Below, piece after piece: positions 17,728-28,638 of a stretch of 64,000 nt of DNA. Origin of the DNA: Lactobacillales bacterium (GTDB lineage Bacteria; Bacillota; Bacilli; Lactobacillales; Streptococcaceae); the NCBI GenBank assembly GCA_031261175.1, contig JAISJW010000022.1, forward strand, positions 62,001-126,000. The letters are read 5' to 3'. Positions within the stretch are counted from its first letter, which is position 1; each line of letters opens with the position of its first letter. The notes under the pieces were generated by a model. The model searched no databases. It saw only the letters and a list, made by a program, of their open reading frames with translations, and was not told the DNA's origin. Made by a program: the position numbers and the translations under genes.

Positions 17728-20172
17728 TTATTGTCCAGCTTCGCTTGACGAAGTCGGCGGCTCAGTTGCCGGCGCCTCAGATGAAGTAGGAGGCGGTGTT
17801 GTTTCTTCACTCGACGAGCTCGGTGTTGTTGCCGGCGTCGTAGATGACGATGGCGTGTGGAACGACGACGATGACGAAGTTGTCGTTGTCGACGTAGTGG
17901 TCGTAGTGGAATATGAAGCCGGAGCTGTCGCGTCTTTCGAACCGCGCCAGAAGAGCTGGCTACCTGAACGGTAAACGTTGTCTGGCATCGTCCAGTCTTC
18001 CATCGTTTGACCGCCGACCACGCCTTGCATGATCGCTTTATAAATTTGGGAAGGAATTTCGTGATATTTGCTTCCGACCGGAATCAAAATCGCGTCATAC
18101 CCACACCAAACGGCTAGCGCATATTGCGGATTGTAGCCGATGAACGCTACGTCGGGCGAAGTGATTCCGCCGCCAGCGTAAGCCGAAGCGTAGTGTTGAC
18201 GCACAAGCGTGCGTTGTTCGTCCGTGTAGTTTGAAGTCCCGGTTTTACCCGCCTGCGGAATACCCGGCATCTCGACCTGGTTACTCATGTGGCGCGTCAC
18301 GATCCCTTTCAGCATATCGGTAATCATATACGCAGTCCCCGACTCCATCGCCTTGAACGGCTTGTGGTTGATGACTTTCGTCGTTCCGTCGCGGAACACG
18401 ATCTTGCTGATATAGCTCGGTTCGTGGTAAATTCCTTCGTTGGCAAATGCCGCGTAGGCAGCCGCTTGTTTCAGGGTCGAAGACCCATACTTGCCATCGC
18501 TTCCGACGCTCTTACCGTCGTTACTACTGATCGCGTGGTGGGCGTCAACGCTCGAGAACTCGATGCCAAGGCCCTTGGCGAACTTCGCCGAGCTGTCGCC
18601 GCCGACTTCCATGTAAGTCTCAACGGCCGGAACGTTACGCGACTGGACAAGCGCCTCGCGAATCGTCATCGCACCCATATATTTGTTGTCCCAGTTGTAA
18701 ACCGAGATGTCCGTGCCCTTGTATTTGTAAGGCTGATCGACAATCGAGTGGCCCGTCGTCCACTTCTTGTACTCTATCGCCGGACCGTAATCCATGATCG
18801 GTTTCATCGAAGACCCGAAATCGCGGTCGGTCGAAACTGCCCGGTTCAAGCCGTTCAATACCGCCGGCATGTGCCGTCCGCCGATTTGGGCAACTACGTT
18901 ACCCGTCTTAACATCGATCAACGTAGCCGCCACTTGAAGGTCGTAAGGTTGGCCGTTTTCAAAATAAGTTTGAGTCGGTGGATATTTCACGAGCTCATCG
19001 CCATTCACGACGTCCCACATGTGGTTTTCCACATCCATATTCAGGTTCGTATAAATCTTCGCGCCCGCTGTCGCTGGATCTAATCCCGTCTCAGCCACGA
19101 ATTGTTTCACTACGCCCTGCATATAGTTGTCGACGCGCACTTGTTGCTCGCTCACGCCCTCTTCCGGCGCGCGTAACCCGTCCGTAATCGGCGTCGCTTT
19201 CGCTTCTTTGTATTCCTTTTTCGAAATCATTCCGCCTTCATACATCATCAGAAGCGCAACATCGCGTCGCCCTGTCGCCGCAAGCGGGTGCACTAGCGGA
19301 TCATAGGCACTCGGCCCATTTGCCAAGCCGACAATCACAGCGAGTTGGGGAGTCGTCAAATCTTTGATTTCTTTATCGTAGTAACCTTTGGCAGCGGTCG
19401 CCATACCGTAATAGCCTTCGCCCTCGAAAACTTTGTTGATGTACATCGTCAGGATTTCGGCTTTGGTTTTCTTTTGTTCGAGCTGAATTGCAAGCCACCA
19501 TTCCTGGATTTTACGCTTGTAAGTTCTATCTTTCGACTCAGTCGAGAAGAAAGTCAGTTTGATCAGCTGCTGAGTTAATGTCGAACCTCCTTGGTCATTG
19601 GTTACGCGGTGCGTCAATTTATTTTTGACGTTATTGATCGTCGCTCCAATGATGCGGACCGGATCGATGCCTTTATGCTTGTAAAAGCGACGATCCTCAA
19701 CGGCTACAATCGCTTTTTTGATATTATTCGGCACCTCTTTTGGCGTTAGCTCTTGGCGTTTTTCTCCGCCACGAGTCCCTAAATCTTCGCCTGCTAACGT
19801 GAAGTATTCCGAAGCCTCAACGTCGTGGAATTTATTCAAATCCAATTCTGGCGCTTCACTTGCGATATGCACGATAACAGCCGCTACCGTTCCAACGCCA
19901 GCAAGTCCCAAAAGGAACAACACTAAAATCGTAATTTTTAGCGCACGAAATCTCTTTTTCTTTTTCGTTTTTTTACCTTTTTTACCGTCAGCGTTTTCCG
20001 CGTTTTTCGCAACTCGCGTCGCCGGTTTTTTCGCCGCCGATGGAGCCGGCTTCACCGCAGGTTTCGCCGCTGACTTGCCTTTTTTCTGCTCTAAAAGCGT
20101 CCGCGCCGCTCGCGACGTTTTCGCCTGTTGCTCGATCACCGCAGTGTCAAGCTCCGGATTTTTCTTATCCAT
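17728..20172 (-). CDS. Class A penicillin-binding protein (PBP1A type)
   Basis: 814 residues; it polymerises and cross-links peptidoglycan at the outer membrane face. A long Lys/Ala-rich cytoplasmic N-terminus is followed by a membrane helix around residues 80-103 (ITILVLFLLGLAGVGTVAAV). The GT51 glycosyltransferase domain has VAVEDRRFYKHKGID and QGGSTLTQQLIK. The transpeptidase has SSMK (catalytic Ser), SRN and KTGTSNYT. The C-terminus is an unusual ~65-residue Ser/Thr/Pro tail that probably lies in the cell wall. The ATG overlaps the end of recU by 8 nt, the arrangement known from B. subtilis recU-ponA. Confidence 0.92.
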   Translation of the reverse strand: MDKKNPELDTAVIEQQAKTSRAARTLLEQKKGKSAAKPAVKPAPSAAKKPATRVAKNAENADGKKGKKTKKKKRFRALKITILVLFLLGLAGVGTVAAVIVHIASEAPELDLNKFHDVEASEYFTLAGEDLGTRGGEKRQELTPKEVPNNIKKAIVAVEDRRFYKHKGIDPVRIIGATINNVKNKLTHRVTNDQGGSTLTQQLIKLTFFSTESKDRTYKRKIQEWWLAIQLEQKKTKAEILTMYINKVFEGEGYYGMATAAKGYYDKEIKDLTTPQLAVIVGLANGPSAYDPLVHPLAATGRRDVALLMMYEGGMISKKEYKEAKATPITDGLRAPEEGVSEQQVRVDNYMQGVVKQFVAETGLDPATAGAKIYTNLNMDVENHMWDVVNGDELVKYPPTQTYFENGQPYDLQVAATLIDVKTGNVVAQIGGRHMPAVLNGLNRAVSTDRDFGSSMKPIMDYGPAIEYKKWTTGHSIVDQPYKYKGTDISVYNWDNKYMGAMTIREALVQSRNVPAVETYMEVGGDSSAKFAKGLGIEFSSVDAHHAISSNDGKSVGSDGKYGSSTLKQAAAYAAFANEGIYHEPSYISKIVFRDGTTKVINHKPFKAMESGTAYMITDMLKGIVTRHMSNQVEMPGIPQAGKTGTSNYTDEQRTLVRQHYASAYAGGGITSPDVAFIGYNPQYALAVWCGYDAILIPVGSKYHEIPSQIYKAIMQGVVGGQTMEDWTMPDNVYRSGSQLFWRGSKDATAPASYSTTTTTSTTTTSSSSSFHTPSSSTTPATTPSSSSEETTPPPTSSEAPATEPPTSSSEAGQ

Positions 20173-20749
20173 TTTTCACCTCTTTATCGACAATATCTAA
20201 AAATTTTAATCTTCCGTATAAATCCAGTTCGATTTCCGGGCAGCTCGCTTCGAAGTAGCTCAGAGGAATCGACTTGCGCCCCTCGTCCTTCGCGGCTGCG
20301 TCCCAGAAGGCCGCAAGCCCTTCGAAAGGTAAGTAAAAATAGCGATTGAACTTAGAAAACGCGACTAGCACAAAGGCGACCGCGCCCTGTTCATGGCAAG
20401 CGCGCATATGTTCAATCTGGTGCTCGTGGAAATTGTGGAGCGGCAGACTTGAAGCGTTGTTCGTGTTCTTAGCTTCGAAATCCAGGTAGCGCCCCTTATA
20501 AATACCGTTGTAATCGGTCGTCGACGGCGTTTTGAAGTACGCCTCGGTCACCTTCGCGTGCGCCCGCTCGGGATAGTCGACCTTCACAATCGTAATCGGT
20601 GTAGGTTTCTTGTGCAGAACCGCCCGCTTCGTGTCGCGGTAGAATTCGCAGCTCTTGTTTATCATATCTTCGAACATCATCCCGCGTTTTGCGTACGATG
20701 TCTCTTTTTTCGGCAAGTTTTTCTTGACACCGCCAGGATAATTGACCAT
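20165..20749 (-). CDS. recU: RecU Holliday junction resolvase
   Basis: 194 residues, normal for RecU. It cuts four-way junctions during recombination and chromosome segregation. The N-terminal YPGGVKKNLPKKETSYAKRGM stretch and the catalytic core STTDYNGIYKGRYLDFEAKN (D, then E-x-K) match the family; HxxHQIEHM follows. It is the first gene of the recU-pbp pair and has a good promoter (TTGACT, 18 bp, TATAAT) at 20801-20830, divergent from acnA. Confidence 0.93.
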   Translation of the reverse strand: MVNYPGGVKKNLPKKETSYAKRGMMFEDMINKSCEFYRDTKRAVLHKKPTPITIVKVDYPERAHAKVTEAYFKTPSTTDYNGIYKGRYLDFEAKNTNNASSLPLHNFHEHQIEHMRACHEQGAVAFVLVAFSKFNRYFYLPFEGLAAFWDAAAKDEGRKSIPLSYFEASCPEIELDLYGRLKFLDIVDKEVKNG

Positions 20750-20800
20750 ATTTTCTCCTTTTAATGCCCACTTGCCCTTTTTTCCATAATATTAGTGAAA

Positions 20801-20830
20801 ATTATAACAAACATAAGGGCTTAAAGTCAA
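20801..20830 (-). promoter_or_regulatory. Promoter of recU-pbp
   Basis: Minus strand: TTGACT, 18-bp spacer, TATAAT with TGT extension. Confidence 0.65.
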
Positions 20831-20852
20831 CATGAATTGTAAGCGAAAAATA

Positions 20853-20861
20853 TGTTATAAT
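20853..20861 (+). promoter_or_regulatory. Extended -10 promoter of acnA-citZ-icd
   Basis: TGTTATAAT ending 40 nt before the acnA ATG; no clear -35. A weak AAAGG site precedes the ATG by about 11 nt. Confidence 0.5.
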
Positions 20862-20901
20862 TGTCAAAATAATTGTATATTTATGAAAGGTTGTTCGAAA
20901 T

Positions 20902-23481
20902 ATGACTACTATATATAAAGACGCCGCGAAAAAGGCGCAAAATAATTACACTTTTTATTCAATTCGCGAGGCGGCAAGTGCTGCGGGAGCAGACGTAGCA
21001 ACGCTTCCTTACTCGCTAAGGATTCTTTTGGAATCTTTGGTTCGTCAATCTGACGGCGTGGATATTTTGGATTCGCATATTGAGGATTTATTAGTTGGGC
21101 GTGGTGAAGTTCCGTTCAAACCGGCGCGCGTAATTTTGCAAGATTTAACAGGGGTTCCCGTGGTGGTCGATTTGGCGGCTATGCGCGAGGCTTTCGTGAA
21201 TCTTGGTGGCGACGGAACTCTCATCAATCCGGACGTTCCCGTCGATCTTGTTATCGACCACAGCGTGCACGTTGACTACGCTGGCACGGCTGATGCGTTG
21301 GCTAAAAATATCGACCTCGAGTTCGAACGCAATAACGAGCGCTACGAATTCCTGAAATGGGCGCAAAAATCGTTCACTAATTACCGCGCGATTCCACCCG
21401 GCACAGGGATCATCCACCAAGTAAATATCGAGTATTTAAGCGATGTCGTGTCTGTTCGCGACGGCGTTGTTTTCCCCGATTCGATGTTCGGGACTGATTC
21501 GCACACGACGATGATCAACGGCCTCGGCGTCCTAGGCTGGGGAGTTGGCGGCATCGAGGCGGAGGCTAGCATGCTCGGCGAGGCCTCGTTCTTCCCGACC
21601 CCCGAGGTCATCGGGGTTCGCCTTGTTGGCAAGTTGCCAATCGGCGCTAACGCGACCGATTTAGCCCTTAAAGTTACCCAAGTCTTGCGCGCCGAAAATG
21701 TCGTCGGAAAATTCGTCGAGTTCTTCGGCGAAGGCTACAAAACATTGGCTTTAGCAGATCGTGCGACCGTTTCAAACATGGCCCCTGAATACGGCGCAAC
21801 TTGCGGCTACTTCCCAATCGACGACGAAACGATCAACTACCTTGAATTGACGGGCCGCTCGAAAGCGACTATCGAATTAATCAAAGAATATACAAAAGCG
21901 AACGACTTGTTCTACGACGACTCGGGCGAAGCATCATACACGAAAGTCATCGAGCTTGACTTGAGCGAAATCCAAGCCAACCTAAGCGGTCCTAAACGCC
22001 CGCAGGACTTGATTCCGCTGACTGAAATGAAAGAAAAATTCATCGAGTCGCTTCCTACCGGCGAACTTGAAAAAGAAGCTAACGGCATCAAAACTGGGCA
22101 AGTAGCAATCGCAGCCATCACAAGCTGTACTAATACTTCAAACCCTTACGTTCTAATCGCCGCGGGCTTGCTAGCTAAGGCCGCTGTGGAACACGGTCTG
22201 AAAGTTAATCCGAACGTCAAAACTTCTTTGGCGCCTGGTTCGAAGGTCGTGACGCGCTACCTTAAAGACTCCGGTCTGCTACCTTATCTTGAACAACTTG
22301 GCTTCAACGTTGTCGGCTACGGCTGTACGACTTGTATCGGTAACTCAGGAAATCTGAAACCCGAAATCGAAAAAACTATTAGCGAAAACGACTTATATGT
22401 AACGAGCGTTTTGAGCGGAAACCGTAACTTTGAAGGACGCATCAATCCGTTCATCAAGGCTAACTATCTGGCTTCTCCACCGCTCGTTGTCGCTTACGCT
22501 TTGACTGGAAACGTCAATCACGACTTGTTGACTGAACCGATTGCTGGTGACGTTTACCTCGCTGACATCTGGCCGGAAGCTCACGAAATTCAACGTTATA
22601 TCACAGAATTCGTAACCCCTGCTGTTTTCAGCGAAGAGTACGAAAACGTTGAAAATAAAAACGAAAAATGGAACTCAATCGCGACGAGCGAAGACACCCT
22701 TTACACTTGGGATCCCGAATCTACTTACATCGCGAACCCGCCATATTTCGAAAATATGAGCGCTGACGAAGTTGAAATCGAGCCATTAAATAAATTAAGA
22801 GTTTTAGCATCATTTGGCGATAGCGTCACAACCGACCACATCTCGCCTGCCGGAAACATCGCGCTGAATTCACCGGCGGCTAAATACCTAAAAGAACACG
22901 GTGTTGAACCGGCGGAATTCAATTCTTACGGCAGCCGTCGCGGTCACCACGAAGTTATGATGCGCGGAACGTTCGCGAACATCCGCATCAACAACAAACT
23001 AGCAGGCGGGCAAATCGGCGGCGTAACGACTTATTTCCCAACTAACGAAATCATGCCGATTTACGACGCTTCAATGAAATATAAAGAAGCCGGAACTGGT
23101 CTAGTTATCCTAGCCGGAAACGATTACGGAATGGGCTCAAGCCGCGACTGGGCTGCTAAAGGAACTCAACTTCAAGGTGTGAAGGCGGTAATTGCCAAGA
23201 GTTACGAGCGGATTCACCGCTCAAACTTAGTTATGATGGGTGTCTTGCCGCTGCAATTTATGCCGGGCGAAGATGCTGAGTCGCTAGGACTGACGGGCGA
23301 GGAAGAGTTTTCAATTGCCGTAAACAACGAGACTGGAATCGGCGACGTTGTGACGGTTGTCGCCGGCGATAAAGAGTTTAAAGCTTTGGTTCGTTTCGAT
23401 GCCGCTGCCGATATTCGCTACTATAAAAACCAGGGGATTCTGCCGATGGTGATTAGGAAAAAGCTACAAGGAGGACAATAA
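20902..23481 (+). CDS. acnA: Aconitate hydratase (AcnA/CitB family)
   Basis: 859 residues, slightly shorter than B. subtilis CitB. It isomerises citrate to isocitrate. The three cluster-ligand cysteines are present in [11 protein letters not shown] and [12 protein letters not shown], with the substrate-binding VGTDSH-like segment ([19 protein letters not shown]) and the C-terminal swivel domain ([20 protein letters not shown]). First gene of a three-gene operon; citZ starts on the last base of its stop codon. In members of this family the apo form can bind RNA in iron shortage, but no evidence for that is visible here. Confidence 0.95.
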   Translation: MTTIYKDAAKKAQNNYTFYSIREAASAAGADVATLPYSLRILLESLVRQSDGVDILDSHIEDLLVGRGEVPFKPARVILQDLTGVPVVVDLAAMREAFVNLGGDGTLINPDVPVDLVIDHSVHVDYAGTADALAKNIDLEFERNNERYEFLKWAQKSFTNYRAIPPGTGIIHQVNIEYLSDVVSVRDGVVFPDSMFGTDSHTTMINGLGVLGWGVGGIEAEASMLGEASFFPTPEVIGVRLVGKLPIGANATDLALKVTQVLRAENVVGKFVEFFGEGYKTLALADRATVSNMAPEYGATCGYFPIDDETINYLELTGRSKATIELIKEYTKANDLFYDDSGEASYTKVIELDLSEIQANLSGPKRPQDLIPLTEMKEKFIESLPTGELEKEANGIKTGQVAIAAITSCTNTSNPYVLIAAGLLAKAAVEHGLKVNPNVKTSLAPGSKVVTRYLKDSGLLPYLEQLGFNVVGYGCTTCIGNSGNLKPEIEKTISENDLYVTSVLSGNRNFEGRINPFIKANYLASPPLVVAYALTGNVNHDLLTEPIAGDVYLADIWPEAHEIQRYITEFVTPAVFSEEYENVENKNEKWNSIATSEDTLYTWDPESTYIANPPYFENMSADEVEIEPLNKLRVLASFGDSVTTDHISPAGNIALNSPAAKYLKEHGVEPAEFNSYGSRRGHHEVMMRGTFANIRINNKLAGGQIGGVTTYFPTNEIMPIYDASMKYKEAGTGLVILAGNDYGMGSSRDWAAKGTQLQGVKAVIAKSYERIHRSNLVMMGVLPLQFMPGEDAESLGLTGEEEFSIAVNNETGIGDVVTVVAGDKEFKALVRFDAAADIRYYKNQGILPMVIRKKLQGGQ

Positions 23482-24626
23482 TGTTCGGAAAAAAAAGGAA
23501 AACCGGCGAGTCATTAGCCGGACTTGAAAATATGATTGCGTGCAACACGAAAATTTCGTCGATTATCGATGACCGCTTGACTTACTGCGGCTACGATATT
23601 GGGGAGTTCATGGACAATAATGCGTCGTTTGACGAAGTGATTTATTTGCTTTGGAACGGACATTTGCCGACGCAAATTGAGCTGAATTATTTCCGCAAAG
23701 AACTCGCTGCAAACTCAAAAATCAGTGACGCAGTCGAGCAGTGTTTGCTGATTCAATCGCGCAAACACTTGCACCCGATGAGCGTGCTACGTTCGACGGT
23801 TTCGCTGCTAGGGGTTTACAACCTGAACGCTGAAATGCTGACGAGCGAGGCAATTTACGAGCAGTGCATCCAAATCCAGGCAAATATGCCGACTTTGATT
23901 GCGGCTTTCTCACGCTTGCGCAAGGGCTTAGACCCGATCGACCCACGCGATGACTTAGATTTTGCTGCTAATTTCTTGTATATGTTGAACGGCGAAGAGC
24001 CGAGTGCGACGCAGGTTAAGGCGCTGAATCGCGCGTTGATTCTGCACGCCGATCACGAGCTGAATGCGTCGACATTTGCCGCCCGCGTTTGTGCGTCGAC
24101 AATGAGTGATATTTACTCGTGCGTGACGACGGCGATTGGGACTTTAAAGGGGCCTCTTCACGGTGGCGCGAACGAGCAAGTGTTCGAAATGCTCAAAGAA
24201 ATTCGCGACTCTGATGGCGACGTGGCGACTTATTTGCAATCGAAACTCGATGCGAATGAGCTGATTATGGGCTTCGGGCACCGCGTTTACAAAACGGTTG
24301 ACCCGCGTCAGAAATACTTGAAAGAAATGGCTGACGAGTTGACTCGCGGCACGGAAGACGAGATTTGGTATCAGTTGTCACTTGAGGTTGAGGATTATAT
24401 CCGCAACGCTAAAGGCCTGATTCCAAACGTCGATTTCTACAGCGCGACTGTTTACCACGCCTTGGGCATCGACAGCGCTCTCTTCACTCTGATTTTCGCG
24501 ATGAGCCGCGTTTCCGGTTGGATCGCGCACGTCAAGGAACAAAAAACGAAGAACCGCCTAATCCGTCCACGCTCTGAGTACGTCGGACTGAGCGGACTCG
24601 AGTACGAACCAATAAACGTAAGATAA
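23481..24626 (+). CDS. citZ: Citrate synthase
   Basis: 381 residues; it condenses oxaloacetate and acetyl-CoA. Catalytic segments are [11 protein letters not shown] (His), [14 protein letters not shown] (His/Arg) and [15 protein letters not shown] (Asp). AAGGAGG lies within the end of acnA and the ATG shares its first base with the acnA stop codon (TAATG), so translation is coupled. It resembles the short gram-positive CitZ class in length and layout. Confidence 0.95.
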   Translation: MFGKKRKTGESLAGLENMIACNTKISSIIDDRLTYCGYDIGEFMDNNASFDEVIYLLWNGHLPTQIELNYFRKELAANSKISDAVEQCLLIQSRKHLHPMSVLRSTVSLLGVYNLNAEMLTSEAIYEQCIQIQANMPTLIAAFSRLRKGLDPIDPRDDLDFAANFLYMLNGEEPSATQVKALNRALILHADHELNASTFAARVCASTMSDIYSCVTTAIGTLKGPLHGGANEQVFEMLKEIRDSDGDVATYLQSKLDANELIMGFGHRVYKTVDPRQKYLKEMADELTRGTEDEIWYQLSLEVEDYIRNAKGLIPNVDFYSATVYHALGIDSALFTLIFAMSRVSGWIAHVKEQKTKNRLIRPRSEYVGLSGLEYEPINVR

Positions 24627-24640
24627 GGAATACACATATT

Positions 24641-25777
24641 ATGACTGAAAAAATTACGATTCCCTTCATCGAGGGCGACGGCATCGGCCAGGACATCTGG
24701 CCTGTCGCAAAGCGCGTCATCGACACCGCCGTGGCGAAATCTGGAAAAGCCATCGACTGGCTTGAAGTTTTAGCCGGTGAAAAAGCTTTTAACGCAACTG
24801 GATCTTGGCTACCGACTGAAACGGTTGATGCCATCCGCGAACATAAGCTTGCGATCAAAGGTCCTTTAACGACACCTATCGGCGGCGGGATTCGCTCGCT
24901 AAATGTAGCACTTCGTCAAGATTTAGACTTGTATGCCTGCGTTCGTCCGGTTCGCTATTTCGAGGGCGTACCTTCACCTGTTAAAGAACCCGAAAAAACT
25001 GACATCACAATTTTCCGCGAAAATACTGAAGATATCTATGCTGGTATTGAGTGGGAAGCCGGAAGTGACGACGTTAAAAAAGTTATCTCATTTTTACAAG
25101 ACGAAATGGGTGTTTCAAAAATTCGTTTCCCCGAAACTTCAGCAATCGGGATCAAGCCGATTTCGGTTGAAGGTAGCGAGCGTCTGATCCGTTCAGCCAT
25201 CGAGTACGCTTTGGCGCACGGTTTGACTAAATTGACTTTAGTCCACAAAGGTAACATTCAAAAATTCACTGAGGGTGGATTTAAAAAATGGGGCTACGAG
25301 TTGGCTGAACGCGAATATTTAGAAGAGCTAGCTTCAGGAAAATTAGTTGTCAACGACATCATCGCCGACAACTTCCTTCAACAAATTCTGTTAGCTCCTG
25401 AAAAATTCGAAGTAGTCGCTTTGACAAACTTGAACGGCGATTATGCTAGCGACGCGTTAGCGGCGCAAGTCGGCGGAATCGGGATTGCGCCAGGTGCGAA
25501 CATCAATTATCTAACCGGTCACGCAATCTTCGAAGCAACTCACGGAACAGCACCGGATGTAGCTGGCTTAGGCGTTGCGAACCCTTGTAGCGTTTTATTA
25601 AGCGCTGTAATGATGCTTGAATTCATCGGTTGGAACGAAGCTGCCGACTCGATCACACAAGCAATCGAAAAAGTTATCGCTAGCAAACACGTAACGGTCG
25701 ATTTCGCCCGTTTAATGAGTGACGCGACTCAAGTCTCGACAGAAGAGTTCGGAAATATCCTAATTTCCCACCTTTAA
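24641..25777 (+). CDS. icd: Isocitrate dehydrogenase, predicted NAD+-dependent
   Basis: 378 residues, shorter than the ~420 of E. coli/B. subtilis Icd. It oxidises isocitrate to 2-oxoglutarate. The substrate loop [20 protein letters not shown] and [14 protein letters not shown] are conserved. At the coenzyme pocket the sequence reads [15 protein letters not shown]: relative to E. coli numbering, Lys344 is Asp, Tyr345 is Val and Val351 is Ala, and Tyr391 is Val ([11 protein letters not shown]). The first three are the type of changes known to switch specificity from NADP+ to NAD+. The operon makes a citrate-to-glutamate branch; no other TCA gene is in the window. An AAGGAATAC site precedes the ATG. 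Confidence 0.93.
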   Translation: MTEKITIPFIEGDGIGQDIWPVAKRVIDTAVAKSGKAIDWLEVLAGEKAFNATGSWLPTETVDAIREHKLAIKGPLTTPIGGGIRSLNVALRQDLDLYACVRPVRYFEGVPSPVKEPEKTDITIFRENTEDIYAGIEWEAGSDDVKKVISFLQDEMGVSKIRFPETSAIGIKPISVEGSERLIRSAIEYALAHGLTKLTLVHKGNIQKFTEGGFKKWGYELAEREYLEELASGKLVVNDIIADNFLQQILLAPEKFEVVALTNLNGDYASDALAAQVGGIGIAPGANINYLTGHAIFEATHGTAPDVAGLGVANPCSVLLSAVMMLEFIGWNEAADSITQAIEKVIASKHVTVDFARLMSDATQVSTEEFGNILISHL

Positions 25778-25783
25778 AAATTT

Positions 25784-25856
25784 CTAATCGCATCCAAGCC
25801 GATTTTTAACTAATTCAGACCTCGAATCAGTTAAAAATCGGCTTGGATGCGATTAG
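25784..25856. repeat. Long intergenic hairpin with conserved heptaloop, copy C
   Basis: Arms of about 28 nt (CTAATCGCATCCAAGCCGAT... and its complement) close on TTC-AGACCTC-GAA. The stem is unrelated to copies A and B. No U tract follows on either strand, and a separate canonical terminator lies at 25866. Confidence 0.85.
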
Positions 25857-25865
25857 CCTAAAAAT

Positions 25866-25898
25866 AACGACCTAATTCGCTAAGAATTAGGTCGTTTT
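25866..25898. terminator. Bidirectional terminator between icd and gnd
   Basis: AACGACCTAATTC-gctaa-GAATTAGGTCGTT stem with a T run on the plus side and an A run on the other. Confidence 0.8.
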
Positions 25899-25902
25899 AT
25901 TA

Positions 25903-27342
25903 TTAGTCGATTTGGAACGCTTCGCCTTTTCCATACCAATCGTAGTGGAAAGTACCTGGGCGGTCTAAACGTTTGTAAGTGTGAGCTCCAAAGTAGTCAC
26001 GTTGCGCTTGGATAACGTTCGCCGGCAATTTCTCGCTACGGTAGCTATCGAAGTAAGCAATCGCGCTCGAGTAACAAGGTGTCGGAATCCCGTGCCCGAC
26101 CGCATACGAAACCACGTCGCGAACTGCTTGTTGGTACCCATCAGTAATCTCAACGAAATATTCATCCAACAACAAGTTTTCCAACTCAGGATTGCGCGTG
26201 TACGCATCAGTGATTTTTTGCAAGAAGCGAGCGCGGATAATACATCCAGCGCGCCATATTTGGGCAATTTCACCAAACTGTAAATCCCAATCAAACTCGC
26301 GACTAGCTTCGCGTAATTGAACGAAACCTTGAGCGTAACTCATAATTTTCGAGAAGTACAAAGCCTTACGGATTTTTTCGATAAATTCTTTTTTATCTCC
26401 CTCGAACGCACCAACAGCTGGCCCGCTCAACACTTTAGAAGCTTCAACGCGTTCATCTTTATACGCTGAAATGAAACGAGCGTAAACCGATTCAGTAATC
26501 AACGGTAGCGGAACACCTAAATCCAAAGCAGATTGTGAAGTCCATTTCCCAGTCCCTTTATTTCCCGCCGCGTCCAAAATCACATCAACGATCGGCGCAT
26601 CAGTCAAATCGTCCTTACGCGTCATAATGTCCGCCGTAATTTCCATTAGGAAGCTGTCAAGCTCGCCGGCATTCCAGTCAGCATAAATCGCTTCTAGCTC
26701 ATCCTGTGACAGACCCAAAGCATGCTTCAGCAAATCATAGCTTTCGGCAATTAACTGCATATCGCCATACTCGATCCCGTTGTGCACCATCTTCACAAAG
26801 TGGCCAGCCCCGTTAGGACCCATGTAAGCAACACAAGGTTTTCCATCTTCTTTAGCCTTAGCCGAAATCTTTTCCAAGACGTCAGAAACTAAATCGTAAG
26901 CCTCGCGTTGTCCACCTGGCATAAGCGATGGACCCTTCAACGCGCCCTCTTCACCACCGGAAACTCCACAACCGATAAAGTTAATTCCGCTATCAGCAAG
27001 TTCCGCACTGCGGCGAATCGTATCGTGGAACAAAGTATTCCCACCGTCAATCAAGATATCACCTTTATCTAAATGCGGTAATAAGTTTTGGATTGTCGCA
27101 TCAGTTCCGGCCCCAGCCTGAACCATAAGCATTATGCGGCGAGGTTTTTCCAAAGACGCCACAAACTCTTCAATTGAATATGTCGGCACAAAATTCTTCT
27201 CTGGATTTTCGCGAACCACGTCCTCCGTTTTCGAACCTGTGCGGTTAAAAATAGCTACTTTATAGCCACGACTTTCGACATTCAGGGCCAAATTCTTCCC
27301 CATTACTGCCATCCCGACTACACCAAATTGCGCTAAAGTCAT
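25903..27342 (-). CDS. gnd: 6-Phosphogluconate dehydrogenase, decarboxylating
   Basis: 479 residues, the normal long dimeric class. It makes ribulose 5-phosphate and NADPH in the oxidative pentose phosphate pathway. The Rossmann motif is [11 protein letters not shown], followed by NRT for the 2'-phosphate of NADP+, the substrate loop [19 protein letters not shown], the catalytic K-M-V-H-N-G-I-E, and the C-terminal [18 protein letters not shown] lies upstream of the ATG. It has an extended -10 promoter right after the divIVA terminator. The lactonase at 44734 could serve the same pathway. Confidence 0.96.
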   Translation of the reverse strand: MTLAQFGVVGMAVMGKNLALNVESRGYKVAIFNRTGSKTEDVVRENPEKNFVPTYSIEEFVASLEKPRRIMLMVQAGAGTDATIQNLLPHLDKGDILIDGGNTLFHDTIRRSAELADSGINFIGCGVSGGEEGALKGPSLMPGGQREAYDLVSDVLEKISAKAKEDGKPCVAYMGPNGAGHFVKMVHNGIEYGDMQLIAESYDLLKHALGLSQDELEAIYADWNAGELDSFLMEITADIMTRKDDLTDAPIVDVILDAAGNKGTGKWTSQSALDLGVPLPLITESVYARFISAYKDERVEASKVLSGPAVGAFEGDKKEFIEKIRKALYFSKIMSYAQGFVQLREASREFDWDLQFGEIAQIWRAGCIIRARFLQKITDAYTRNPELENLLLDEYFVEITDGYQQAVRDVVSYAVGHGIPTPCYSSAIAYFDSYRSEKLPANVIQAQRDYFGAHTYKRLDRPGTFHYDWYGKGEAFQID

Positions 27343-27370
27343 TACATTTCCTCCATGAAATTGATACCTT

Positions 27371-27379
27371 ATTATACCA
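27371..27379 (-). promoter_or_regulatory. Extended -10 promoter of gnd
   Basis: TGGTATAAT on the minus strand, about 28 nt before the ATG, directly after a terminator hairpin. Confidence 0.5.
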
Positions 27380-27383
27380 TATT

Positions 27384-27414
27384 AAAAAGCCTCCCTTACC
27401 GAGAGGCTTTAATT
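27384..27414 (-). terminator. Terminator of the division cluster (after divIVA)
   Basis: AAAGCCTC ... GAGAGGCTTT stem with a T run on the minus strand. It closes the ftsA-to-divIVA run of genes. Confidence 0.75.
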
Positions 27415-27415
27415 T

Positions 27416-28624
27416 TTATTGTTGTTCTGGGTTGAATTCTGGAATTTCGATGTTCGACGTGTCGAATGTCAAGTTGTCGAACGTTGGCGCTTCGATTTCA
27501 GGTGCTGTGAAGTTCGGTGTTTCGAAAGTTGGAACTTCGAAGCTTGGCACTTCAAACGCTCCCGTGTCGAAAGTTGGAGCGGTAGCAGGTGCTTCAAAAA
27601 CGGGCAAGTCAAAGTGCGGCTGCGCAGGTTCCGCAGCAACTTCCTCGGCTGGCGCTTCGTACGTTGGAGCTTCAAATACTGGTGTTTCAAAAGCAGGAGT
27701 AACTTCGATTGGAGTTTCCTCAAATGCCGGTGCTGGAGCTTCGAAAACCGGAGCAGCAGGCGTTTCTTCGATCAATGGAGCATCGAAAGTTTGCGTGTCA
27801 TATAAAGGCTTAACTTCGTGAGCCGCTGTTTGGGCTGCGAAATCAGGAGAGATTAACGGACCATCAAAGCTAGTCGTATCAGCCAAAGCTACCGGAGTAT
27901 CATCTCCACCAGCTAAAACTTCTTTTAAAACTTCGTGTTCGTTATCATCGAAGTTGAAGATTTGCGTATCGCCATTAGCGATTTCGTGTTCAGATTTAGT
28001 AACTGAGATATCAGCTTTAGCTAGCGCAGTATCCAAACCGAATTCATCACGTAAATAATTTCCTACTAATTTTTCTGAATCTTCAGAATATAACACGAAT
28101 GGTTTCAATAGATCATCCCATTCAACCGATTTAACTTGGTTTAATTGCGATTCTAAAATCAAAGATAAACGTTGGTGGAACACGCGAGTTTGGCGTTTAA
28201 GATCGTCAGTTTCGTCGATTAAACGTTTCGCTTTTTCAACTGAATCCATCAAGATCGACTCAGCTTTGTCCTTAACACCTTCCATGATGCGTTGCGATTG
28301 ATTTTGCGCATTAGTCAACAAATCATTCGCTTTCGACTCAGCCGACGTCACGATAACTTGCGCTTCGTGGTCTGCATTTGTCTTAACTTTATCAGCTGTT
28401 TCTTGAGCTACGATGATCGATTGGTTCAACGCATTTTTCAACTCGTTGAAGTATTCCAATTTTTCGCCGTAGTGTTTAACTTGTTTTTCCAACTCGCGTT
28501 GACGAGCCAAAACTTGTTCGTAGTCACGGATAACTTGATCTAAGAAATCATCAACTTCGTCCGGATTGTAACCACGCATTTTCGATTGAAAGCTTTTATT
28601 CTGAATGTCTAATGGTGTAAGCAT
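27416..28624 (-). CDS. divIVA: DivIVA with a long repetitive C-terminal tail
   Basis: 402 residues against about 160-230 for typical DivIVA. It binds negatively curved membrane at poles and septa. The N-terminal membrane-binding domain ([34 protein letters not shown]) and long coiled coil (to about residue 170) are canonical. After a linker, residues about 250-400 are an acidic Pro/Phe/Glu-rich tail of short repeats of the type F-E-x-P (for example [24 protein letters not shown]), with no known domain. The tail may recruit partners. The gene is last in the ylm cluster, 14 nt after ylmH. Confidence 0.9.
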   Translation of the reverse strand: MLTPLDIQNKSFQSKMRGYNPDEVDDFLDQVIRDYEQVLARQRELEKQVKHYGEKLEYFNELKNALNQSIIVAQETADKVKTNADHEAQVIVTSAESKANDLLTNAQNQSQRIMEGVKDKAESILMDSVEKAKRLIDETDDLKRQTRVFHQRLSLILESQLNQVKSVEWDDLLKPFVLYSEDSEKLVGNYLRDEFGLDTALAKADISVTKSEHEIANGDTQIFNFDDNEHEVLKEVLAGGDDTPVALADTTSFDGPLISPDFAAQTAAHEVKPLYDTQTFDAPLIEETPAAPVFEAPAPAFEETPIEVTPAFETPVFEAPTYEAPAEEVAAEPAQPHFDLPVFEAPATAPTFDTGAFEVPSFEVPTFETPNFTAPEIEAPTFDNLTFDTSNIEIPEFNPEQQ

Positions 28625-28638
28625 TTCTTTTTCCTCTT

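Noticed and set aside
18289..19083. 264-codon plus-strand ORF
   Set aside because: It is antisense to the transpeptidase part of the PBP gene, lacks a ribosome site and reads as Arg/His-rich out-of-frame protein.
25784..25856. Heptaloop hairpin C as the icd terminator
   Set aside because: No U tract follows either arm and a canonical bidirectional terminator lies 10 nt further on.
27419..27821. Two long plus-strand ORFs opposite divIVA
   Set aside because: They arise from the repetitive divIVA tail read on the other strand.
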